Positions 56,406 to 64,000 of a stretch of DNA of 64,000 nt are shown piece after piece. The DNA comes from Galeruca laticollis. Taxonomy: Eukaryota > Arthropoda > Insecta > Coleoptera > Chrysomelidae. The position numbers and the translations under genes were made by a program. The notes below the pieces were generated by a model. It worked only from the letters and a program-made list of their open reading frames with translations, had not been told where the DNA came from and did no database searches. Each line of letters begins with the position of its first letter. The stretch's first letter is position 1. The stretch spans positions 141,259,423 through 141,323,422 of the forward strand of contig OY998181.1 in the NCBI GenBank assembly GCA_963921935.1, written 5' to 3'.

Positions 56406-57965
56406 GCAAAAACAGATAGTATTATTCTTTTAAAATAGTGTTGATTAACCAAAACCTATTTAAAATGACATCACCATCGATGGAAATTGATCCAGACGAA
56501 TTCGCTACTTTAACGCAAGAAGAAAGAGAGTCTAAAAGAGATACAGAGATTATAAACCTTATGGACATGTATATTATTGTAGAAAAGCTCGCAGATGATG
56601 ACAAGTCTATCAAAATCGCCGACGGTGTCCACAGCAATGACCTTGATGTTTCTAACCAAGTAGCAGGAGTGCTAGCGACCGTCTTCACATATCTGAGGAA
56701 AGCAGACGGCGCTAATAGCTCAGGAACTTCAATAAAATACTCTACATACGAAGCAGTTGTAGGAGGCACCACGATAAAGATTTCGGAGCTTGCAGCTCAA
56801 ATAACTTCAGAGGGGATCAAACCGGACTTCTTGATAGCTACCCCGATCATGAATATCCTAACCGGTTTTAAGTGCGCGTTCGAGGAGGTCCGTACCGGAG
56901 TCACTAAATTTCAAATGAGGGACGACGGGGCACGAGGAATTGAGCGTCCTGCACCTGGAATATCACGAGCAGCACCACAAACTTCAAGGGGCCCTAATTA
57001 CCACAATATTTCGGAATACGGTCTCACCAATCAACACATCCCGCTTTTACAAGGAATAACATTCCCACCGGAGAGGAGGACTGGTTTGCTAAGGAGCGTA
57101 GGCCCTTTAACACAGGCGATTTTGCTTATCAATGTCAGGACTGTTAAAGGAACTAGGAGATCTCCTCATATTAGCTACAGCGAGAGCAACACAAAAAGTA
57201 TTCTATCCACTCTCCATATGGTACCTGCTATGGTCCAATAAGCCTCAAGGTTTCAAGTGGTCTTTTTCAGGGGCATCAATCCAAACATTATTTACACTGT
57301 TAGTAACGAAAATGAAGATTACTTTTGCAATGCACACAGGAGGAACAACGGACCATTTAAGTCAGGTAGTATTCCATGCCATCTATGGGACTTATCTGGA
57401 TGATATGTCAGTTCTCTCGCAGATCACTAATAGAGGGGCATGGAAGCAAAAGGGCAGAGATGACAGCCGTATTCGTGAGGAGGGCAGCCGCGGAGAAAAA
57501 ATCGTTTAAACCGGTAACACTTGTCCGCTTCTCAAAGATGGCGCAAGCACTGCTCACTAGAACCCTGGGTAATGTGGAACCAACCGCCACCCCAAGACCT
57601 GCCTTTTCCGGGGTGAGAAAGCGTCACTTCTCAGTCGAATTTCTTAACTACCTGAAGACGGGGAAGTCTGCAGCGACTTACAGCACGGACCCGGTGACAC
57701 TGCAATTTGCGTTAAGGAACCTAAAAGATGGAATTGTAAGGGACATCGGCACCCCATCGATGGAGAGCGCAGGTACTGTACCATGGCTGAAACTGGTAGG
57801 TGATAGTCTCGTTGCGGACAAAGATTTCTCAGCCACTGAAGAAGGCAACTATTTTTATGGATCATCTTCGTGAAAGTATAGCGTCTACTGTAGGTTGATA
57901 GGTTAAGGTATTATAGCTATAGTTTTGTCTTTTTACAATTTCTTACTGGAACAATAAAAAAAAAA
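56406..57965 (+). pseudogene. Endogenous viral element: nucleoprotein-like gene, copy 2
   Basis: The start ATG (56465) is present after a short AT-rich leader. The first frame runs to about 57145, where a 113-bp deletion relative to copy 1 shifts it. The next frame (to 57509) and the last (to 57873) follow, the final switch being at the same place as in copies 1 and 3. The 3' tail ends in ten A (57956-57965). It is nearly identical to copy 3 over a 1947-bp repeat unit, with about seven differences noticed. Confidence 0.5.
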
Positions 57966-57979
57966 GTTTCACAATATTT

Positions 57980-58352
57980 GTCTTCCGGTGATAGGAATTT
58001 ATTTTTCGGTAATTTCTCAATTTCCCAAAATTTTAACGTCAGCGTTTAATATTATTTTTCTTAATCTTAGTCTTAAAATGATTGAGAATAATTCGTTTTA
58101 AACTGTAGGACCGGGAATTAACAAATCGTTCAGCGAATAACCAGTATCGGTCTTTGCGCTTGCGTCAAATACTACCCTTACCTTAGTAGTCGCGCTAGAT
58201 GGTTTTAAAACAGCGTGATGTGGTAAGAAATAAGACTTGTCCCTTTGATCATTGCTAAGAATACCCTCAAATTTCATATGACCTAATTTTTCATATTCTC
58301 GTAGAAATTCTACGTATTGTTGTTTAAGATGTTCATTTTTCGGCTCGATCAT
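57980..58352 (-). pseudogene. BEL/Pao reverse transcriptase fragment, spacer 3
   Basis: Nearly identical to spacer 2. It places antisense BEL sequence directly before the leader of copy 3. Confidence 0.85.
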
Positions 58353-59911
58353 GCAAAAACAGATAGTATTATTCTTTTAAAATAGTGTTGATTAACCAAA
58401 ACCTATTTAAAATGACATCACCATCGATGGAAATTGATCCAGACGAATTCGCTACTTTAACGCAAGAAGAAAGAGAGCCTAAAAGAGATACAGAGATTAT
58501 AAACCTTATGGACATGTATATTATTGTAGAAAAGCTCGCATATGATGACAAGTCTATCAAAATCGCCGACGGTGTCCACAGCAATGACCTTGATGTTTCT
58601 AACCAAGTAGCAGGAGTGCTAGCGACCGTCTTCACATATCTGAGGAAAGCAGACGGCGCTAATAGCTCAGGAACTTCAATAAAATACTCTACATACGAAG
58701 CAGTTGTAGGAGGCACCACGATAAAGATTTCGGAGCTTGCAGCTCAAATAACTTCAGAGGGGATCAAACCGGACTTCTTGATAGCTACCCCGATCATGAA
58801 TATCCTAACCGGTTTTAAGTGCGCGTTCGAGGAGGTCCGTACCGGAGTCACTAAATTTCAAATGAGGGACGACGGGGCACGAGGAATTGAGCGTCCTGCA
58901 CCTGGAATATCACGAGCAGCACCACAAACTTCAAGGGGCCCTAATTACCACAATATTTCGGAATACGGTCTCACCAATCAACACATCCCGCTTTTACAAG
59001 GAATAACATTCCCACCGGAGAGGAGGACTGGTTTGCTAAGGAGCGTAGGCCCTTTAACACAGGCGATTTTGCTTATCAATGTCAGGACTGTTAAGGAACT
59101 AGGAGATCTCCTCATATTAGCTACAGCGAGAGCAACACAAAAAGTATTCTATCCACTCTCCATATGGTACCTGCTATGGTCCAATAAGCCTCAAGGTTTC
59201 AAGTGGTCTTTTTCAGGGGCATCAATCCAAACATTATTTACACTGTTAGTAACGAAAATGAAGATTACTTTTGCAATGCACACAAGAGGAACAACGGACC
59301 ATTTAAGTCAGGTAGTATTCCATGCCATCTATGGGACTTATCTGGATGATATGTCAGTTCTCCCGCAGATCACTAATAGAGGGGCATGGAAGCAAAAGGG
59401 CAGAGATGACAGCCGTATTCGTGAGGAGGGCAGCCGCGGAGAAAAAATCGTTTAAACCGGTAACACTTGTCCGCTTCTCAAAGATGGCGCAAGCACTGCT
59501 CACTAGAAACCTGGGTAATGTGGAACCAACCGCCACCCCAAGACCTGCCTTTTCCGGGGTGAGAAAGCGTCACTTCTCAGTCGAATTTCTTAACTACCTG
59601 AAGACGGGGAAGTCTGCAGCGACTTACAGCACGGACCCGGTGACACTGCAATTTGCGTTAAGGAACCTAAAAGATGGAATTGTAAGGGACATCGGCACCC
59701 CATCGATGGAGAGCGCAGGTACTGTACCATGGCTGAAACTGGTAGGTGATAGTCTCGTTGCGGACAAAGATTTCTCAGCCACTGAAGAAGGCAACTATTT
59801 TTATGGATCATCTTCGTGAAAGTATAGCGTCTACTGTAGGTTGATAGGTTAAGGTATTATAGCTATAGTTTTGTCTTTTTTACAATTTCTTACTGAAACA
59901 ATAAAAAAAAA
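58353..59911 (+). pseudogene. Endogenous viral element: nucleoprotein-like gene, copy 3
   Basis: It starts at the ATG at 58412. The first frame stays open to 59455 (348 codons) because one A is missing just after the 113-bp deletion, which brings the frame back. The shared distal frameshift near 59395 moves the C-terminal region to another frame ending at 59819. The acidic, serine-containing C-terminus and 3' tail match the other copies. The A tract is nine bases (59903-59911). It is the longest first frame of the three. The virus family cannot be named from the sequence alone. Confidence 0.5.
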
Positions 59912-59925
59912 GTTTCACAATATTT

Positions 59926-60021
59926 GTCTTCCGGTGATAGGAATTTCTTTTTCGGTAATTCCTCAATTTCCCAAAATTTTATCGTCAGCATTTAATATTA
60001 TTTTTCTTAATCTTAGTATTT
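59926..60021 (-). pseudogene. BEL fragment, partial spacer 4
   Basis: It holds only the left part of the spacer (CTTCCGGTGATAGG to TTTCTTAATCTTAG), cut off where the right Gypsy repeat begins. Confidence 0.75.
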
Positions 60022-60375
60022 TTAACATTATATAAATTCCTTAATTCAATATATACATTTTTTTTAAACTTCAAATTTTTAAAAATTGTATTTAATGGTG
60101 TACTGTATTACTGAAAATTAGCTTCGTTATTGCATTACAGGGCCATTAAGGTAAAATTTCTATTATAAAATAATTACATTGCATTTACGCAAAGTTTTTA
60201 ATTTGCGCCAAACTAATTAATTGTGTAGCATAATGCCGTTTAGTGACGATCAGATTAAATCAATAATCGATGAGTCTAGAGTAGCGCAAACTCGTGTTGA
60301 ACATCTCGAGCAGCAATGAGCAACAAATTTAACAACCCATGTTGATAGCTCCCGAACTCCTAAAATTCCTGCATT
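60022..60375 (+). repeat. Right direct repeat bracketing the array (Gypsy leader and gag start)
   Basis: It matches 53228-53594, including the gag ATG (60234) and the in-frame TGA. It ends at CCTAAAATTCCTGC and joins BEL pol sequence directly. Confidence 0.9.
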
Positions 60376-61500
60376 CGCTAATCGATATTCGAGAGCGTTA
60401 AATTTTTTTAAACTAAGATGTTGAGAATCACCGAGTAATTCTAATTTATTTTGCCTAAACGGTAATCTGACTATAAAACGAGTATCCTTGTCACGTGTGG
60501 TAGTTTCCGAAAAATAAGTTTCTTCCGGTGATAGGAATTTCTTTTTCGGTAATTCCTCAATTTCCCAAAATTTTATGAGCGTTTGATTTAAATTATCATA
60601 AGTATTTTCGTGACTTAAATTACAACTAATCTGATTTTTGTGCTTATTTGTTTTTCCATAATTTATATTTAACGAACCTGTAATGATCCATCCAAGTTTT
60701 GTTTCAACCAATAGTGGCATATTTGTGCCTAAACTTATTTTTCCGTCACGCAATAATTCATAAAATATCCCTGCGCCTATAAGTAATTCAATGTTTTTTG
60801 GAACATTAAATCTCTCATCAGCCAATTCTAAATTTTGTAGGCAGTTCAAAGAATTTCTAGGAAATTCTAGTAATGGTCAGTTGTCACTTATAAATGGAAT
60901 AACTAAAAACGGAAGATTTACTTCTCATGAGTTAAAACGAGACTTTAATTTTGTGTAGGTTTTATGCGTAATATTCGTAATACCTTGATTTATCCCATTA
61001 ATTCTGACATTAAATTCTTTCCCCTTCAAATTTAATTTATCAAACAAAGATTCGAGTTATCATGTTCGCTTGACTACCGGAATCTAAAAGCGCGTTGCAT
61101 TCGTGTACCTTCCCGAGATCGTCTTCAATAAATACGATCGCTGTTGATAATAAAACAACGTTTGTAGATACCGCCGTTTGAAAAACATTCGAGTGGAAAT
61201 TTAATATTTCTTGATTATTTTCGGAGTTTTTACACGTGTGCATTTTTGATTCTTGTATACAAACCTTACCCATTTCGAGGTCATTTTTTATTTTCAATTT
61301 CGTTTGAGCAGCTGAGGCGTTGTTGCCGCTTGAGGTTGAAGGTTGTGAGTTTTCAATATTTTGGTTTCGGGAATAATTTGTTGACCGGTTATTATCTGAA
61401 TGTAATGCAGTATTGTGTTTATTTCCACATTTTTTACAAGACGATGATCTACATTCAAGCCTTGAATGTCCTGGTCGTAGGCAATTAATACATAACTTAT
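60376..61500 (-). pseudogene. BEL/Pao gag tail and pol N-terminal part
   Basis: Reading the minus strand from 61500, HKLCINCLRPGHSRLECRSS and CKKCGNKHNTALH form the zinc-knuckle pair of a BEL gag. Then come LLSTAIVFIEDDLGKVHECN and ALLDSGSQANMIT, the DUF1758-type aspartic protease. A frame gap near 60850-61040 precedes NIELLIGAGIFYELLRDGKI, LVETKLGWIITGS and KFWEIEELPKKKFLSPEETY. It stops matching at 60376 after LKKFNALEYRLA, exactly where the reverse transcriptase found in the array spacers should continue. The two were one gene before the array formed. Confidence 0.85.
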
Positions 61501-61940
61501 GAAATTTTATTTATAAGAAATAAGGACTTATCTTTGTGATTACGTGGACGTGTCGTGTTTTCTTGCAGATCCGCAACGTCGAACTTCGGCTTGGTGGTCG
61601 TGGTTTTCTTCGCTTCGAAAATGGCGGGGAACGTGATTAGAATTCCAATCGATGCTGGCCAAAATCCGGCTCGAAGGCCAAAAACTGTTCGTGTTTCGTA
61701 ATTTGTTAACTGCTTCGAAGGACCAATGATTCACTAAACTACTTCCACTAAATACCTTATTTAACAAAAATATTTTGAGTAAATACAACAACGTGAACTT
61801 ATGTGCTTATTGCGTGACGTCTCTCTTCTCTCTGGCTGATTCGGTCTGCTTGCCCATATGCTGATCTCGCGCATGCGTCGCACACAGCGGCGCCGATATA
61901 TGATTGAAGTGCTAACAAAAAGGGTGCTGCAATGAGAGCA
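61501..61940 (-). other. BEL/Pao 5' region, possible LTR
   Basis: It lies upstream of the BEL gag on the minus strand. It is richer in GC than its surroundings and has short open stretches but no recognised domain. An LTR is likely but its ends were not fixed. Confidence 0.35.
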
Positions 61941-61944
61941 TAAT

Positions 61945-62383
61945 TATCTCGCACTGGGGGGTGGACTTGATGATGTAACACTACTGAGTGAATTGGAACT
62001 GAAAATATTGGATTTATTAGAGGAAAGCTTTGTTCTATTAAATAATCCAGAATGTGGTGTACCTGTAGGTGTGAATGTATCCCTTGAAGCAGATTCCTGC
62101 AAAAATAGTCTTGATGAACCATCAACGTCAAAAACACAATCAACTTCAAACACCCCATCAACATAAGACTATGCCCTAGAAAGATATTATGGAACCACCT
62201 TTTAAGAGACAGAAAATGGACTTTCACAATGGATACAGGGAAACCATTGGAGAGTTAAGGGGTATAAAAGACACCATAAAATCTTCCTTGGGCGATATTT
62301 CTTCCAATTTGAAGGATGTTGCTAATGAATTGAGAGCTTTGAACAATTATTTGCCACAGGTAACAACAAATGCAATTATTTAA
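61945..62383 (+). pseudogene. C-terminal part of a Harbinger accessory protein
   Basis: A plus-strand frame gives TLLSELELKILDLLEESFVL and a Ser/Thr-rich run. Another frame starts MEPPFKRQKMDFHNGYRETI and continues with a coiled-coil-like SLGDISSNLKDVANELRALN to 62383. It faces the transposase at 62958, the normal convergent layout. The DNA-binding N-terminus is lost at the BEL boundary. Confidence 0.45.
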
Positions 62384-62957
62384 ATAAATGAATGAATTTA
62401 ACAAAAAAATCAGCTTCTAGGTGGGCAGACGATTTTTGAAGAAAGTACCTCTCAAGAACTGGAATAAAACGGCAGCCTTCCATTTATGTAATACTGAATA
62501 AATGATTTTGTTAAGAGAATTAATGATTCTGCATTATTTTGTGAAATATCAGAGACTGTTTTTATTTTATTTTATTGTTATAGAAAGCATCGTTTATTTT
62601 TAGTTTGAATGTACCTGACTTTGTACTAGAGTATAATATTAATTATGTTTGAGTTTACTCTTTATTTCACAAATAGAATGAAATTTCCTTAATAAAATGT
62701 TTTACTAACAATTTCAAGTTGCAAAATGTATTTGCACTTTCCAAAAATCAGGATGGTTATTTTATTATTTCTGGAATAGTAACTTCAAATGATTTTTAAA
62801 AATAATAATTTACAATAAAATTATAAAAATCATGATCTTAATCTTAATTAATTGAAAATCAATACTATAGTTTTTCAACTTAAATCTTCAGTAATCATAA
62901 AAAACAATAATATCACTTTTTGAACACACTGTATTGTATGGTAACTTTTTTCTTAAA
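62384..62957. other. AT-rich region between convergent Harbinger genes
   Basis: It contains AATAAA-type signals for both sides (for example near 62496). No gene is recognised. Confidence 0.4.
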
Positions 62958-64000
62958 TTATGAAAGTAACAGTTTTCGGTGTATCTGATATTGGCGTATA
63001 AAAAATTTATTGGTAATACTGCTGTACAACCCTCCTCCGCTCCTCCCTTCTTCAGCAAGTGGTCCTCGATAATTGAGTGGTTCTGCTATCAGAACATCAC
63101 CGTTATCATTGTCTGGATTACCTACGTTTTCATAGATGGGTATGTTTTCATCCATACATATATTGTGTAAAACAGCACATGCCTTTAACAAATTAGCTAC
63201 AAAATCAGGATTGTATCTCATAGTACGCTCCTTCAAAAGACAGCGAAATCTCATTTTTAGGATGCCAAAACATCTTTCGATGCAATTCCTTGTTCTAGTA
63301 CGGGCACGATTAAATCTAGATTCGGGACTATTTTCAAGGGGGTTTTGAAAAAGTATCATTAGAAATGGCTGAAGTGGGTAGCCAGAATCTGCAATTAACC
63401 AAGCTTGTTCTCCAAATTCGTAAATTTTTTGCATATAATCCTTCATTAATGAGTGGTTCCATATAAAAGACTCATGAGTGGATCCTCCATAGTTAGCAAA
63501 AATATTATTTATTTTCATACGGTGATCACAAATAACTTGGCAATTCAGATAATGGTAACCCTCCCTATTGATGAAATTATGTTCATCGCCAGACGGTTTC
63601 AAGATGGCAACATGGGTACAATCAATAGCCCCTATGACTCCCGGAAAATGCCATTTGTCCATGAAAGCCATTTTCACTACATTCCTTTCCCGAATATTCT
63701 GAGGAAATGCTATAAATTCGGCACCCATCACTTCAACTATACGAGTTGATACTTCATGTACTGCTCGATGAACTGCAGTTTGACTCAAACTGCAATAAAT
63801 TTCCTCACCAACACCCCTCTGGTAAGTCCCTGTGGCATAGAAACGTAGAGCGAAAAATATCCTACTTTCTATTGTAATATCTCCTCTTATGCGTGGAGAT
63901 CTCAAATGGGGGGTTAATATGCTTATCAATCTTCTTGTCAAATGTTTATTGAACCGATACAATTCAATAAATCTTCTTTCAGGAAGATCGAATGGATTAT
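62958..64000 (-). CDS. PIF/Harbinger transposase, unbroken, runs off the window
   Basis: The minus-strand frame is open from the window edge to the stop at 62958. The first residues inside the window (NPFDLPERRFIELYRFNKHL) match the lead of related copies, so the N-terminus lies beyond 64000. The helix-turn-helix region (RFYATGTYQRGVGEE, SQTAVHRAVHEVSTRI) is followed by all three catalytic residues: GAIDCTHV, LIADSGYP and CIERCFGIL (D114, D192 and E229 counted from the MYRFNKH methionine). No break is seen over 340 codons. Its partner gene is truncated, so this copy could act only if the start beyond the window is intact. Confidence 0.9.
   Translation of the reverse strand, partial: NPFDLPERRFIELYRFNKHLTRRLISILTPHLRSPRIRGDITIESRIFFALRFYATGTYQRGVGEEIYCSLSQTAVHRAVHEVSTRIVEVMGAEFIAFPQNIRERNVVKMAFMDKWHFPGVIGAIDCTHVAILKPSGDEHNFINREGYHYLNCQVICDHRMKINNIFANYGGSTHESFIWNHSLMKDYMQKIYEFGEQAWLIADSGYPLQPFLMILFQNPLENSPESRFNRARTRTRNCIERCFGILKMRFRCLLKERTMRYNPDFVANLLKACAVLHNICMDENIPIYENVGNPDNDNGDVLIAEPLNYRGPLAEEGRSGGGLYSSITNKFFIRQYQIHRKLLLS

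Noticed and set aside
60250..60375. C-terminal extension of the BEL pol frame
   Set aside because: The last ~40 residues are antisense Gypsy gag read by chance.

Overview
This is an AT-rich eukaryotic, almost certainly insect, window made almost entirely of transposable-element (TE) copies, many nested or truncated. Support for an insect comes from short spliced introns, the TE families present (PIF/Harbinger, piggyBac, pogo, Tc1/mariner, hAT, Gypsy, BEL/Pao, Penelope-like) and MADF/BESS, THAP and DUF4806 accessory genes. I cannot assign an order. No rRNA or tRNA gene and no CRISPR array was noticed, and no complete host gene was recognised. One transmembrane-like exon pair (12561-12809) and one Myb/SANT gene with a promoter-like leader (34150-35255) are the best non-TE candidates.

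Layout. 0.5-1.3 kb: hAT-type nonautonomous element with an 8-bp target duplication. 1.6-9 kb: three PIF/Harbinger pieces, ending in a 2.75-kb element (6207-8961) whose two genes are interlocked on opposite strands, each with exons inside the other's intron. 9.7-12.3 kb: a pogo-type element with an unbroken transposase ending in a PHD finger. 14.4-16.3 kb: a dead mariner with ~250-bp inverted repeats between minisatellite arrays. 17.3-21.1 kb: more Harbinger genes. 22.05-29.78 kb: a nearly complete Gypsy retrotransposon with almost identical LTRs, carrying a structurally intact piggyBac between its 5' LTR and gag. 30-34 kb: Harbinger, Penelope, THAP and pogo-like remnants. 34.4-38.8 kb: the Myb/SANT gene and a broken Gypsy pol. 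38.9-44.4 kb: a CACTA-like transposase tail plus a spliced DUF4806 gene. 45.45-47.79 kb: a second, broken piggyBac. 48-52.6 kb: Gypsy, hAT and Harbinger remnants and a Gypsy 5' LTR. 62-64 kb: a Harbinger element with an unbroken transposase that runs off the window end.

The most unusual locus is 52.3-61.9 kb. A Gypsy 5' end leads into a tandem array in which an intronless gene of about 470-500 codons, probably an endogenised negative-strand RNA virus nucleoprotein, occurs as one 3' fragment and three long copies. Copies are separated by antisense BEL/Pao reverse-transcriptase fragments. Each copy ends in a 9-10 A tract at or close to BEL sequence. The last two units repeat at 1947 bp and are nearly identical; all long copies share one distal frameshift. 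The array is bracketed by ~350-bp direct repeats of the Gypsy leader/gag start, and the rest of the BEL pol lies beyond its right edge.

Functionally the window shows mobile elements supplying their own machinery: DDE transposase plus DNA-binding partner (Myb, MADF or DUF4806) in Harbinger and CACTA-like elements, single transposases in pogo and piggyBac, and gag-pol in Gypsy. Many coding breaks sit in A homopolymers of the coding strand, so some genes called broken here may be intact in the living genome or rescued by slippage. All family assignments come from reading motifs by eye; no database search was possible.
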